64,000 bases of DNA from an uncultured Cohaesibacter sp. (GCF_963664735.1 NZ_OY761553.1:2557303-2621302), one strand, 5' to 3'; counted from the stretch's first letter, positions 1 through 9,617 are shown. The notes: a model not told the origin generated them from the letters alone. A program made the numbers and translations.

Positions 1-2
1 CA

Positions 3-131
3 TACAGAAAACCGGGACCCACCTTGCCGAAAGGCGAAGTGGTATGGGTGGGCTCTGTTGCTCTGCGGCCGACAATTCGGCACGTCTGGCAGCTAGATCA
101 CGACCTTTTGGCCGCCAAGTTTTCAGGGTAA
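3..131 (+). CDS. Possible 3' end of a protein gene cut by the window edge
   Basis: Reading frame 3 is open from the left edge to a TAA at 129-131 and would encode about 42 residues ending in LLAAKFSG. Its composition (WVGSVALRPTIRHVW) looks protein-like, and it would be convergent with the BMP gene, whose terminator lies just to its right. Frame 2 is also open to about position 154, so coding is not proven. I do not recognise a family and assign no function. Confidence 0.25.
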   Translation, partial: YRKPGPTLPKGEVVWVGSVALRPTIRHVWQLDHDLLAAKFSG

Positions 132-132
132 C

Positions 133-166
133 AAAAATGCGCCCCATCCAATGATGGACAGGGCAC
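133..166 (-). terminator. Rho-independent terminator of the BMP gene
   Basis: Read on the minus strand, GCCC and TCCA pair with TGGA and GGGC around a short TCAT loop, followed by GCATTTTTG. It lies about 25 bp downstream of the BMP stop codon, so the BMP gene may be transcribed alone. Confidence 0.6.
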
Positions 167-188
167 ATCCTAGATCAGAATCAACTGC

Positions 189-1187
189 TTAGAATGGGCA
201 GCTGTTGTCTGCACGGTAATCGTGAACAACGATCTTGCCGTCTACGATTTCCTTGGAAGCCTGATCGACAGCTGCGCGCATATCCGCAGAGATCAGGTCC
301 TTGTTGTTTTCATCGTCAGCCCAAGCAACGCCGTCTTCGGCAAGGCCGAGCACATAAATGCCTGAAGACCAGCTATCAGCGGAAAGATCCTTGAAGGCAT
401 TGTAAACAGCGGTATCAACGCGTTTAACCATAGAGGTCAGCACGTTGCCCGGATGCAGGCCGTTCTGGTTGGAATCAACACCAATGCCCATCTTGCCAGC
501 ATCGGCAGCAGCCTGAAGAACGCCAGCACCTGAGCCACCAGCTGCATGATAGATCACGTCAGCGCCGCGATCGATCTGGGATTTGGCCAGCTCGCCGCCC
601 TTCACAGGGTCGTTCCATGCAGCACCGGTGGTGCCGATCATGTTTTCGAAGATTTCAATGTCAGGATTGGCTGCTTTTGCACCCTGTTTGTAACCGCAGG
701 CAAACGCACGAATGAGCGGAATGTCCATGCCGCCAACGAAGCCGACTTTGCCGGTTTTGGAAGCCTTGGCAGCCAACAGACCGACAAGGAAGGACCCTTC
801 ATGCTCTTTGAAGACGATGGAACGAACGTTTGGAAGATCGACGACCATGTCAACGATAGCGAATTTCGTTTCTGGAAACTCAGGAGCAACTTTCTTCAGA
901 GCTTCAGCCTGAGAGAAACCAATCGCAACGATTGGGTTGAAACCACGTTTTGCAAAGCGACGAAGAGCCTGTTCGCGCTGGGCATCGTTCTGAATTTCGA
1001 AATCGCGATACTCTGTTCCAGTGTCTTTCTTATAAGCTTCTGCACCATTATAAGCCGACTGGTTGAAGGACTGGTCGCTTTTGCCACCCAGGTCGTAAAC
1101 CACCGCAGGCTTGATTTCAGCAGCAAGTGCTGGTGCTACAACCATCATGGTTGCCAGTGCAGCGGCACCGAAAAATTGACGCAACAT
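189..1187 (-). CDS. BMP family ABC transporter substrate-binding protein
   Basis: This is a periplasmic binding protein of the Bmp/PnrA/Med family, which feeds nucleosides or related small molecules to an ABC importer. The 332-residue product starts with a typical signal peptide (MLRQFF..APALA, cleavage near residue 22). The mature part opens with the family pattern VVYDLGGKSDQSFNQ and continues with the GFVGG and GYKQGAK segments seen in periplasmic-binding-protein type I folds. The start is supported by AAAGGGG 6-10 bp upstream. No ATPase or permease partner is visible: the gene is followed by a terminator, and its downstream side is cut by the window edge. Family assignment is firm. The ligand (purine nucleoside is commonest) is inferred only from the family. 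Confidence 0.9.
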   Translation of the reverse strand: MLRQFFGAAALATMMVVAPALAAEIKPAVVYDLGGKSDQSFNQSAYNGAEAYKKDTGTEYRDFEIQNDAQREQALRRFAKRGFNPIVAIGFSQAEALKKVAPEFPETKFAIVDMVVDLPNVRSIVFKEHEGSFLVGLLAAKASKTGKVGFVGGMDIPLIRAFACGYKQGAKAANPDIEIFENMIGTTGAAWNDPVKGGELAKSQIDRGADVIYHAAGGSGAGVLQAAADAGKMGIGVDSNQNGLHPGNVLTSMVKRVDTAVYNAFKDLSADSWSSGIYVLGLAEDGVAWADDENNKDLISADMRAAVDQASKEIVDGKIVVHDYRADNSCPF

Positions 1188-1696
1188 GTCTAACCCCTTT
1201 TAATTGGTATGCTGTATCGATTGCTCAATCGATCGCTTAAACGATCTGTTGTTTTTCATGTTTTGCCGTGGCCCGGATCAACATTATACCCACCGCCATC
1301 AATGGCAGCTGGCTACGAATAGAATTCGTCGGTAAACACAGACCTCTTGCAACACATTGGCGACAGTCTTGCACGGTCTGAGGCTCTTTGCAGCCAGAAT
1401 CTTTGCTTTTCACCACCGGGATTGCTGCTTTTCTGGCTTCAAAAGGCCATTGCTTGCAAAAAGCTCACATCGGCTCTCTAGCCGGAGTGCGTTGACGGTG
1501 AAAATTGGAGCATTTTTGAAAAATTGTGACACAAATACGGGAAAATTCGATGAAATTTTTCCTTCGCGCTCTCAAATTGAGATCAGTGAAAACGGAATTG
1601 TCATCAAACCCAATATGATTGATTTGTTGATAACTTGTCCTTTTAAAGCAAATTTAACCGATGGAAGCGCGGACAAAAAGAGCCTGAGAGTTTGGG
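1188..1696. other. Intergenic region between the BMP gene and hrpB
   Basis: About 500 bp without a convincing gene. A weak plus-strand ORF at 1357-1737 runs over the 3' end of hrpB and has no recognisable motif. The part next to the BMP start holds two operator-like inverted repeats (1216-1246), so this is most likely the BMP promoter region. Confidence 0.5.
1216..1246. promoter_or_regulatory. Tandem operator-like inverted repeats upstream of the BMP gene
   Basis: ATCGATTG-CT-CAATCGAT at 1216-1233 is a perfect 8-bp inverted repeat. It overlaps a second one, GATCG-CTTAAA-CGATC, at 1231-1246. They lie 29-59 bp upstream of the BMP start codon, where a repressor or activator would bind. The regulator is unknown. 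The half sites resemble those of LacI- or GntR-type proteins only in general form. Confidence 0.4.
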
Positions 1697-4189
1697 TTAT
1701 TTGCGCGGTTTGGCTCTTCGGGTTGCCTCGGTATTGATCGGATCATCAGGCCAGACATGTTTTGGATATTGCCCGCGCATATCGGCTTTTACATCTTTCC
1801 ATGAGCCACGCCAAAAGCCCGGCAAATCCCGCGTCACCTGAATGGGGCGGTGAGCAGGCGAGAGTAGATGCAAGAGCAGGGGCAATTTGCCTCCCATGAT
1901 CGCCGGATGCTCATCAAGACCAAACAGTTCCTGCACACGAACAGCCAGAACAGGACCATTTTCCGCTGCATAATCAATGGGAATGCGCGAACCGGTGGGC
2001 ACTGTAAAGTGTGTCGGCAAGGCCTCTTCTAATGCTGCCAAGCGGTCATATGGAACCAAGGCTCTCAAGGCAGCCGAAAGCTCGGAGGTGGAAATATCCG
2101 ACAGAGCCATCTTGCCCGCAAGAAACGGAGCAAGCCATTCTTCAAGCCCATCCAGCAGCCCTTGATCGGAAAGATCAGGCCAACCACCTTCCCGTTCGGC
2201 CACAAATTGCACGCGCCCACGCCAACGCTCGATTTCCTTGGTAAAAGGCAAACTCCGCAGCCCGGCCTTGCGAATCGCCTCGACAAGAGCCTGTTGCACT
2301 GCGTGAGACGACGGCTTCTGCAATCGCTTTTCCGAGAGCACAATACGCCCAAGACGGGTTTGCAACCGTGCCGAAACGGCCCCTGTCTCCCGTTCGAAGG
2401 AGATCGCTTCTTCCTCAGAGAGGAGATAGGCGAAATCTTCCTCTATGGTCTTTCGCGCAATGGGGGCAGCAAGGGTTATGCGTGCATTGGCTGCAGCCCC
2501 TTGCAGATCGGCAACCACCAGAAATCTCTCCGCAATGAGCGGATCATCGGGTTGGAGCACACCTCCCCTTCCCGAGGCGAGCAGATAGCGCCCTTCGGCG
2601 CCACGGCGCATGGCGATCCTGTCGGGATAGGCGAGCGCCAGAATGCGTCCGGCCTCTTCCACGTTCGGCCGTGGCTCGCCTTTGTTCTGTGTCCAGCGTT
2701 TGGCCAGAGACTTTATGTCCTTTGCTCTAGGTAGCTTGCCCGCGATCAAGTCCTGCAACAGGCGGCGCATGTCGTTATGGCGCAATCTTCCACCTTCACT
2801 GAGGAGCGCAGCCATCAGGGCGGCCAGTTCCTCAGCTCTCTCAGTTCGGGCAATCACCAGCATGTGAGCAAGGCGCGGAGGCAGGGGCAATTGCGCAAGG
2901 GCTCGTCCATGGGCGGTGAGGATTCCATCCTTGTCGAGCGCCTTGAAAGACTGCAACAGCTTGACCGCCTCAATCCAGCCGGCTGCAGGCGGTTCATCAA
3001 GCCATTTGAGGTTGGCCGGATTGCTTTCGCCCCAAAGGGCCAGATCCAGCACCAGCCGAGACAGATCCGTCTGCAATATTTCCGGCGGTTCGAAGGCTGG
3101 CAACGCGGCTGTTTGTCCCTTGTCCCAGAGGCGATAGCACACACCCGGTTCCGTGCGTCCGGCGCGCCCCTGTCGCTGGTCTGCACTGGCGCGAGAAACG
3201 CGCACGGTTTCCAGCCGCGAGATACCAAGGTTCGGCTCAAAACGCGGACGGCGGACAAGCCCGGCATCAATGATGATGCGAACGCCATCGATGGTCAGCG
3301 AGGTTTCCGCAATTGATGTTGCCAACACGATCTTGCGCTTGCCTTGAGGCGGAGAAGCAATGGCACGATCCTGATCCGTGCCCTCCATTGCCCCATAAAG
3401 TGGCGCAAGAATGATTTCCTTCTCAATGCTGTTTTTGAGACGCTCTCGCAGGCGATCCTCAACCCGATGGATTTCGGCTTGTCCGGGCAGAAAAACCAAC
3501 AGCGAGCCTTCATCATCACGCAAGGCCTGCATCACGGCATCCGTGACGGCTCCCTCCAACCGGTCCTGCGGCTTGCGCGGCAAATAGCGGGTGTCAACGG
3601 GAAAGGTTCTTCCCAGACTTTCAATGACAGGTGCATCGTCGAGGATCGAAGCCACGCGCCCGCCGTCCAACGTTGCGGACATGACCACAAGGCGTAAATC
3701 CTCCCGCAATGCCGCCTGAGCCTCAAGCGCGAAGGCCAGAGACATATCAGCATCAAGGCTGCGCTCATGGAATTCGTCAAACAGAACCGCGCCAACGCCA
3801 TCAAGGCTTGGATCATCAACGATCATGCGAGCAAAAACGCCCTCTGTAACCACTTCAATGATGGTTTCCCTGGAAACCCTGCTTTCCATGCGCACGCGGT
3901 AGCCTACACGCTTGCCAACGGGCTCGCCAATGAGCTGGGCCATGCGCCGCGCCGCAGCCCTTGCTGCCAGCCGCCGAGGCTCGAGCATAATGATCTTGCC
4001 ATTTCCCTCAGCCGCCATTTTGCCAAGCCAGTGCTGATCCGCCAAAGCCAGCGGCACGCAAGTCGTCTTGCCCGCTCCGGGAGGGGCGATCAGAACGGCG
4101 CGGGTTCCCGCATCAAGCGCAGCCAGCAGACCGGGCAGCGCCTCTCGAATGGGCAATCGGGGCAAAAGAAATGGGGTCTCGTTGGTCAT
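1697..4189 (-). CDS. hrpB: ATP-dependent RNA helicase HrpB
   Basis: An 830-residue DEAH/RHA-type superfamily 2 helicase of the HrpB family, whose cellular role is poorly defined. Visible motifs in order: Walker A APPGAGKTT (residues 36-43), the DEFH box (138-141) followed by ERS, motif III SAT near 171-173, and motif VI QRQGRAGR (338-345). The HrpB-specific C-terminal region follows, ending in an LPLLLHLLSPAHRPIQVTRDLPGFW-type segment that is diagnostic for HrpB (shown here in shortened form: PIQVTRDLPGFW). Length is normal for the family (about 810-850). It begins 40 bp downstream of the ABC ATPase gene on the same strand and may be the last gene of that operon. Confidence 0.95.
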   Translation of the reverse strand: MTNETPFLLPRLPIREALPGLLAALDAGTRAVLIAPPGAGKTTCVPLALADQHWLGKMAAEGNGKIIMLEPRRLAARAAARRMAQLIGEPVGKRVGYRVRMESRVSRETIIEVVTEGVFARMIVDDPSLDGVGAVLFDEFHERSLDADMSLAFALEAQAALREDLRLVVMSATLDGGRVASILDDAPVIESLGRTFPVDTRYLPRKPQDRLEGAVTDAVMQALRDDEGSLLVFLPGQAEIHRVEDRLRERLKNSIEKEIILAPLYGAMEGTDQDRAIASPPQGKRKIVLATSIAETSLTIDGVRIIIDAGLVRRPRFEPNLGISRLETVRVSRASADQRQGRAGRTEPGVCYRLWDKGQTAALPAFEPPEILQTDLSRLVLDLALWGESNPANLKWLDEPPAAGWIEAVKLLQSFKALDKDGILTAHGRALAQLPLPPRLAHMLVIARTERAEELAALMAALLSEGGRLRHNDMRRLLQDLIAGKLPRAKDIKSLAKRWTQNKGEPRPNVEEAGRILALAYPDRIAMRRGAEGRYLLASGRGGVLQPDDPLIAERFLVVADLQGAAANARITLAAPIARKTIEEDFAYLLSEEEAISFERETGAVSARLQTRLGRIVLSEKRLQKPSSHAVQQALVEAIRKAGLRSLPFTKEIERWRGRVQFVAEREGGWPDLSDQGLLDGLEEWLAPFLAGKMALSDISTSELSAALRALVPYDRLAALEEALPTHFTVPTGSRIPIDYAAENGPVLAVRVQELFGLDEHPAIMGGKLPLLLHLLSPAHRPIQVTRDLPGFWRGSWKDVKADMRGQYPKHVWPDDPINTEATRRAKPRK

Positions 4190-4229
4190 GCCCTGCCCTA
4201 ACTTCTCCTTGCCAAGAAGGCAAGAGATT

Positions 4230-4910
4230 TCATTTTATTATGCCGTCAGGTGCAAGACTGATGATCGGCCCCTCCGCCGCTGCCGCGTCTTCCGCATCAT
4301 GGGTCACCAACAGGGTGGGCAAACCTTCCTTGCGGGCACGCTCGAACACATGATGTCGCATTTGCGCGCGCAAGTCAGCATCAAGCTTGGAGAATGGCTC
4401 ATCAAGCAGCAATGCCCGAGGGCGAGAAAGGAGCGTGCGAGCCAGTGCCACCCGCGCCTTTTGCCCGCCGGACAGGGTTTCAGGGTCTCTGTCTGCAAAC
4501 CCGTCCATATTGATTGCTTCCAGCGCTTCAGCGACTTTCGCTTTGCGGGCTGCCCTACCCTTGACGGCACGCGTCAACCCAAAGGCAAGATTGCCGCCAA
4601 CCGATAGATGCGGCAACAGCAGGGGATCCTGAAACAGAATGCCGATGTGGCGCTGCTCTGCAGGCAGAGAGGTCAGATCCTTACCTGCGAGCCAGACCCG
4701 ACCGGTCGCCTTGAAAGCTGGTGCAAGAAAGCCGCCGATATAGGCCAGTAGTGACGATTTACCCGAACCGGAAGGCCCCATGATGGTAACCACCTCACCG
4801 GGGGAGACTGCAAACGAGAGATCTGTCAGACATAAATCTGCAAGACGGATGCTAACCTGATCGAACACCATGGTCTTGTCTGATTGGATTATGTTGCTGT
4901 CGCTTGTCAT
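4230..4910 (-). CDS. ABC transporter ATP-binding protein (YnjD-like)
   Basis: The ATPase of a small-molecule importer. The open frame extends to 5153, but that would overlap the permease gene. The ATG at 4910 gives a 226-residue protein that begins 58 bp after the permease stop. Walker A GPSGSGKSS is at residues 45-53, the signature LSGGQ at 146-150, Walker B LLLDEP at 167-172, and an H-loop LVTHD follows. It is last in a binding protein-permease-ATPase trio that resembles E. coli YnjB-YnjC-YnjD and, more distantly, the thiamine importer ThiBPQ. The substrate cannot be told from sequence. Confidence 0.88.
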   Translation of the reverse strand: MTSDSNIIQSDKTMVFDQVSIRLADLCLTDLSFAVSPGEVVTIMGPSGSGKSSLLAYIGGFLAPAFKATGRVWLAGKDLTSLPAEQRHIGILFQDPLLLPHLSVGGNLAFGLTRAVKGRAARKAKVAEALEAINMDGFADRDPETLSGGQKARVALARTLLSRPRALLLDEPFSKLDADLRAQMRHHVFERARKEGLPTLLVTHDAEDAAAAEGPIISLAPDGIIK

Positions 4911-4968
4911 CACTTTGCGTCTCTTGGAAAATTCGTTGTTGCCTTCGTCTGTTGCGATTGACAGCGGT

Positions 4969-6666
4969 TCATGGCCCGCTTGGAGCCATACCCCGCCTTC
5001 GTTTATAGAGCAACGCCGGAAGCAGGATCGCAATGAGGAAGCCCGCAAAAGGTAGTAGCATTTGCAAAAGGGCATACACACCGATAAGCCTTCGGTTGCC
5101 TCCGGCGCTAAGGGCCACCGCTTCCGTTGTGATTGTTTCCCAGCGTCCGCCACCGATCAACACAGTTGGCAGATATTGGCCAATGGAAACTGCAAACCCC
5201 ACAGCGGCAGCCGTCAAAATGGGCCGCAGGAGCAACGGCAGGCGCAATTGCCAGAATATTGCCCATGGCCCGCGCCCCAAAGCGAGAGCCAATTGGGCAT
5301 AGCGAGGATCAAGAGCGTGCCATTGATCGCCAAGCGAAAGGAATATGTAGGGCAACGTGAAAACGAGATGGACGCACACCAAAGCCGATAGGGAATAGGC
5401 CGCATCCGAAGTTAGCAGGATCAATTGCAGCCCAAACAAGAAGGCAACCTGAGGCACGATCAAGGGCAGATACAGAATGAATTTTGCGCCAAAGGCCCCG
5501 CGCCTGCCAAGGCGGCTTTCGGCCTCCAACGCCACGATGGCCAGAACGACACCGACGCTGGACGCCAATCCTCCGATAAGTAGAGCGTTGCGGAGCGGGT
5601 GCCACAGCATCGGCTCTTGCGCCATCCATGTTTTAAACGACAAGCTTGCAGGCAAGGCGTCCGGAAAGCGCCAGAAACCGGCAAAAGACCATAGAACCAG
5701 CCCGCCCAAGCTCATGAGCACAACAGAGACCGCCAGAGCATTGAGCCCGGCAACCACGTGACGGGCCCAGTCGTCCCGCCTAAAACGACGACCGGAGATG
5801 ACCAGACAGCCAAACAGTCGCCCAGCGAACCATTCACCAACCCACCAGATGGCCAGCGCGGCCAGCGTTACCAACAGCTGAAGCACAGCGCCAGCGGAGG
5901 CGAGAAAGCGCATGCTCAGATCTGGGTCACTCATCCAGCGCACAAGCTGTACCGCAAGCGACGGCGGGTTGGTCGGCCCCAAAATGAGCGCGACATCAAC
6001 CACCGATGACGCATAGGCAATCACGGCAAAGATCGGCAAGCGGATCTGGCGATAAAGGCGAGGCCAGACCGCGTGCATCCATCCAACCATCTGTCCATAG
6101 CCAAGGCTGCGAGCCAGATCGAGTGTCCGGCGGGGCTCTATCTGGGGCAAGGCGGCAAGACTGACAAGCAGCAGAAAGGGCATTTCCTTGATGGTCAGAC
6201 CTGCGATCATCGCAAGGCCATAGGGGTCATGGGGAAAGAACCAGTCTGGAGGCCGCGTCCAACCTGTCAGCTCTGGCGATATCATGCGCACGATCCAGCC
6301 AGAAGGGGCGAGCAGAAAGGCAAATCCTAACGCGGTCGCTGCATGGGGAATGGAGAGCAAGGGCGAGATCAGTCGAACCATCCAAGCAAACAAACGCGTT
6401 CCTGACCATGCACTGAGTAGCCCCATGACCATGAGCATGGCCAGAAAAGTGGTGACCAATCCACTTCCCATGCTGAGCGCTATGGATCGTTCCAAGCCGG
6501 GCGTTGCAAGCAAGCTGGAAAAAGCAGCGAGCGAAATGGTTTCGCCCCCCAACACAGGTAGCCAGCCAAAGGCAGGCAACAAAGCGCCAAGCAATCCAGC
6601 CATTACAGGCCCGAGCATGAGCAGGCTTATCAGCATCGGTGCAAAATGGATCGGTCGCAAACGCAT
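4969..6666 (-). CDS. ABC transporter permease, fused two-domain type (YnjC-like)
   Basis: A 565-residue inner-membrane permease with about twelve hydrophobic segments. It carries two copies of the binding-protein-dependent permease domain: the first has an EMPFLLLVSLAALPQIEPRRTL-like coupling helix region near residues 160-185, the second has ALGRGPWAIFWQLRLP near 465-480. Such fused permeases occur in ThiP/FbpB/YnjC importers, so one chain forms the whole channel. It lies 57 bp downstream of the binding-protein gene and 58 bp upstream of the ATPase gene, forming one operon. Family is clear, substrate unknown. Confidence 0.88.
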   Translation of the reverse strand: MRLRPIHFAPMLISLLMLGPVMAGLLGALLPAFGWLPVLGGETISLAAFSSLLATPGLERSIALSMGSGLVTTFLAMLMVMGLLSAWSGTRLFAWMVRLISPLLSIPHAATALGFAFLLAPSGWIVRMISPELTGWTRPPDWFFPHDPYGLAMIAGLTIKEMPFLLLVSLAALPQIEPRRTLDLARSLGYGQMVGWMHAVWPRLYRQIRLPIFAVIAYASSVVDVALILGPTNPPSLAVQLVRWMSDPDLSMRFLASAGAVLQLLVTLAALAIWWVGEWFAGRLFGCLVISGRRFRRDDWARHVVAGLNALAVSVVLMSLGGLVLWSFAGFWRFPDALPASLSFKTWMAQEPMLWHPLRNALLIGGLASSVGVVLAIVALEAESRLGRRGAFGAKFILYLPLIVPQVAFLFGLQLILLTSDAAYSLSALVCVHLVFTLPYIFLSLGDQWHALDPRYAQLALALGRGPWAIFWQLRLPLLLRPILTAAAVGFAVSIGQYLPTVLIGGGRWETITTEAVALSAGGNRRLIGVYALLQMLLPFAGFLIAILLPALLYKRRRGMAPSGP

Positions 6667-6723
6667 GGTGTTGTCTCGAATGGAGAAGCCCGACCAAATA
6701 GGCCGAGCCTTCTTTGCACTTCT

Positions 6724-7986
6724 CTACTGCACGCCGTAACGCTTGGTCCAGTCCATCTCCAGTCGCTCCATCCATGAGGCATGAGGTTCTGGCAAGGCGG
6801 GACCGAATTCTTCAGGCTTAAGGGTTGCTACGCCAAGATCCAGCGCGGCAAACCGCGCTTTGTCCTCGCTTGGTAGGCTGGAGATATCGAGCACCGTAGG
6901 GTCACCCCAAATGGCCGGATCCTGCTTGCGTGATTGAGCCTCTGGCGAGAGCAGAAAATCGGCAAGGACCATCGCCCCTTCCTTGGCATTGGCATTGTAC
7001 GGAATGGCGACAAAATGGCTATTGCCGATTGTCCCCCCGGCAAAGGTGAAGGAGCGCACAGTGTCGGGCAATTCCTCGTTGGCAATGGCCGAAGATGCAT
7101 CGCCGGGGTTAAAGGTGAAGGCAATCTCGATTTCACCATCCGCCAATAGATTTTTCAGGCTTGAGACATTGTCAGGAAAGGCTTTCGCTTCATGCCATAG
7201 GTACGGGTGCAATTCATCCAGATAGGCAAAGAGCTTGCCTGCCACAGCTTTATAGCTTTCCTCGGAGACAGGCTTTGACAAGACGGATGGATCATCGGCC
7301 AGTTCCAGAGCCAGTTGCTTGAGGAAGGTTGAGCCAAGAAAATCCGGTGGCTTGGGATAGGCAAAGCGTCCCGGATGCGCTCTGGCCCAGCTTAAAAGCC
7401 CGGAAGCTGACTTGGGAATGCTCTTGGTAAGTGCGCTGTCATAATAGAAGGAGAGCTGGGCCATGCCCCAGGGGCTTTCAAGCCCCTCGGTCGGCACCGT
7501 AAAATCCGTCGTCAGCGTCGGTTTTCCCGCGATATCCGCATAGCGATAATTCGGCAAATCCGGCGCCCAACTCATGGGCAATAGCAGGCCATTTTCCTTG
7601 AGAGAGGCAAAGTTCTCGCCATTGATCCAGACCAGATCAACCGAGCCCCCATGATCCTTTCCAGATGCCTTCTCGGCAACGATCTGTGAAACCACGTTGG
7701 CGGTATCGACCACTTTGACATGTTTGACTGTGACACCGAACCGTTCGGAGACCTCTTTTCCGGCCCAATCGATGTAGGCGTTGATGCGATCTGCGCCACC
7801 CCAAGCGTGAAAATAGACCGTCTGGCCCTTGGCTTTTTCGAGCACCTTAGCCCAATCTTTACCGTCGGCCATGTCAGCCTGTGCAATTTGCGGGAAAGCC
7901 AGAGCATAAAGGGCCGCCATCGCAAGGCTGACTCCCACCATTGAACGGGGGGACTCGATAATGGGCACAAAGCTTGAGATTTGCAT
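6724..7986 (-). CDS. ABC transporter substrate-binding protein (YnjB-like)
   Basis: An extracellular solute-binding protein of the ThiB/YnjB group, probably capturing a small ligand in the periplasm for the permease and ATPase encoded next. The ATG at 7986 is preferred to the longer frame (8055) because AGGAGGAGA lies 8 bp in front of it. That gives 420 residues with an N-terminal hydrophobic signal sequence (AMAALYALAFPQIAQA). The mature protein has the YnjB-type pattern VYFHAWGGADRINAYIDW, then LVWINGENFASLKENGLL, consistent with a type II periplasmic-binding fold. First gene of the operon. Confidence 0.88.
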   Translation of the reverse strand: MQISSFVPIIESPRSMVGVSLAMAALYALAFPQIAQADMADGKDWAKVLEKAKGQTVYFHAWGGADRINAYIDWAGKEVSERFGVTVKHVKVVDTANVVSQIVAEKASGKDHGGSVDLVWINGENFASLKENGLLLPMSWAPDLPNYRYADIAGKPTLTTDFTVPTEGLESPWGMAQLSFYYDSALTKSIPKSASGLLSWARAHPGRFAYPKPPDFLGSTFLKQLALELADDPSVLSKPVSEESYKAVAGKLFAYLDELHPYLWHEAKAFPDNVSSLKNLLADGEIEIAFTFNPGDASSAIANEELPDTVRSFTFAGGTIGNSHFVAIPYNANAKEGAMVLADFLLSPEAQSRKQDPAIWGDPTVLDISSLPSEDKARFAALDLGVATLKPEEFGPALPEPHASWMERLEMDWTKRYGVQ

Positions 7987-8141
7987 CGCGATCTCTCCTC
8001 CTGATGCTGCACGCTGAGCCCCGAGGCCCATTTTTGGCAGACAAAATCCACTCATTGCCGCCTTTGTTTCAGCTTCTGGGGAACACGGTCAATTCACAAG
8101 TGGTTGAGGCTTTTTTGATCACGTACAAAAAAGGTGCTCTA

Positions 8142-8414
8142 TCAGGAGAAACCGGGGCAGTCATTTGGAGCGCCATGAAAGCGCCGTTCCTTGGCATGGG
8201 CGATCTCATGGGTTCTTGCTATCGCAACATCATGCCCGTTTTTCAGTAGTATCGCCTCGATCATGGTACGACAGCAGCCACATTTTGGCCTGTCCCCATG
8301 AGCCTTGTAGACCTGATTGGAATGAATCGGCGCCCCCGGATTCTCCTGCTCAAGCTTATCGCCGATCGCCAGGATCTCTTCTTCAGTAATTTTATTACAG
8401 TGGCAAATAAACAT
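8142..8414 (-). CDS. Bfd-like [2Fe-2S] ferredoxin
   Basis: A 90-residue small iron-sulfur protein related to bacterioferritin-associated ferredoxin, which in other bacteria reduces ferric iron in bacterioferritin so that it can be released. The start at 8414 (MFICHCNKIT) fits the family; the open frame runs further upstream but adds a non-family stretch. Cysteines at 4, 6, 45 and 48 (CHC near the N-terminus, CGCC in the middle) match the Bfd cluster ligands. It is divergent from the SDR gene, with about 130 bp between them. No bacterioferritin gene is in the window. A Bfd role is inferred from the cysteine pattern alone. Confidence 0.75.
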   Translation of the reverse strand: MFICHCNKITEEEILAIGDKLEQENPGAPIHSNQVYKAHGDRPKCGCCRTMIEAILLKNGHDVAIARTHEIAHAKERRFHGAPNDCPGFS

Positions 8415-8550
8415 GAGAGGCCGTTCGTTCCTAACACAAATCTTGTAGCAGTTACGCACTATTTTATATAGGCAGGTTAATGGCCATTGGCAAATCACCC
8501 TTTGCGTCATATCTGTCATGATAAGGGCTTCATGTTAGGGAGAGATGAAG

Positions 8551-9297
8551 ATGGACGCATCTGAAAAAAGAACGCTGCTGCTTACTGGTGCAAGTCGTGG
8601 CATTGGCCACGCCACAGTGAAACGCTTTTCCGAGGCCGGATGGCGGGTTTTCAGTTGCTCTCGTCATGCCTTTTCAGACAAGTGTCCATGGCCTATGGGC
8701 GAAGAGAACCATATTCAGGTGGATCTTTCCGATCCAGAGACAATTATCGACGCGGTCGCTGTTATCAAGGAACGTCTCAAGGCCCATGGAGGCCAGTTGC
8801 ATGCCCTCGTCAACAATGCCGCCATCAGCCCCAAGGATGAGGAGGGGCAGCGGCTCGATAGCCTGCAAACACCGCTTGAGCTATGGCACAAGGTGTTTGC
8901 GGTGAATTTCTTTGCCCCCATCATGCTGGCACGCGGGCTCATTGAGGAGCTGAAGGCGAGCGAGGGATCGATCGTTAATGTTACCAGTATTGCGGGTGTG
9001 CGCGTGCACCCTTACGCAGGGGCTGCCTACGCCACATCAAAGGCCGCTCTTGCATCACTGACCCGCGAAATGGCTGCAGACTTCGGCCCATACGGCATTC
9101 GGGTCAATGCCATTGCACCGGGAGAGATCAATACCTCCATTCTGTCTCCGGGCACTGAGAAAATCGTAAAAACCATCCCCATGCGCCGACTGGGTCAGCC
9201 GTCAGAGGTGGCCGATACGATTTATTATCTGTGCACCGAGGCCAGCTCTTATGTTTCCGGCGCGGAAATTCACATCAATGGTGGTCAGCACGTTTAG
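8551..9297 (+). CDS. SDR family NAD(P)-dependent oxidoreductase
   Basis: A classical short-chain dehydrogenase/reductase of about 248 residues with a Rossmann fold. It shows the cofactor motif TGASRGIG near the N-terminus, NNAAIS, a catalytic serine in NVTSIAG, YATSK as the YxxxK active site, and a C-terminal GAEIHINGG typical of FabG-like enzymes. AGGGAGAG at 8537-8544 is 6 bp from the ATG at 8551 but touches the ATG at 8545, so the downstream start is preferred; the difference is two residues. Substrate is unknown. It stands alone, divergent from the ferredoxin gene. Confidence 0.88.
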   Translation: MDASEKRTLLLTGASRGIGHATVKRFSEAGWRVFSCSRHAFSDKCPWPMGEENHIQVDLSDPETIIDAVAVIKERLKAHGGQLHALVNNAAISPKDEEGQRLDSLQTPLELWHKVFAVNFFAPIMLARGLIEELKASEGSIVNVTSIAGVRVHPYAGAAYATSKAALASLTREMAADFGPYGIRVNAIAPGEINTSILSPGTEKIVKTIPMRRLGQPSEVADTIYYLCTEASSYVSGAEIHINGGQHV

Positions 9298-9617
9298 GGC
9301 AATCGCCCTTCCTGAGACGGATTACCTTAAGGACGCTCTTGGCCGCAAATTCTGCTGCCGCACGATAACATCTTCGTGAGATTGCATGTGAAATTTAGCG
9401 CTCCGCACAGGAAATTATAATTTTGGCTAAATAGACCAGAGACTTACTCTCTTGCTCGCCAGAACTGGAAGTGTTTGCACCTCGTTCACACTAACACCAA
9501 TTGCGACTTTCTGTCGCACCTATTTCAGGTTACTCTTTCCCTCCAAGCATGGATGAATGGCGGACGAGACACCAGCACCCAGCATGTCTTTCTGCCTTGA
9601 TAAGCGGGAGGATGCAC
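9298..9617. other. Intergenic region before the DUF2189 gene
   Basis: About 320 bp. A short GGGC-AATC-GCCC hairpin at about 9297-9311 just after the SDR stop could act as a weak terminator. The rest is presumed promoter and leader of the DUF2189 gene. No small gene was recognised. Confidence 0.4.

Noticed and set aside
546-1193. 215-codon ORF on the plus strand
   Set aside because: It lies opposite the BMP gene, which has a signal peptide and clear family motifs. The plus-strand product has no recognisable pattern.
1357-1737. 126-codon plus-strand ORF
   Set aside because: No family signal and it overlaps the end of hrpB. It has a chance open frame in noncoding DNA.
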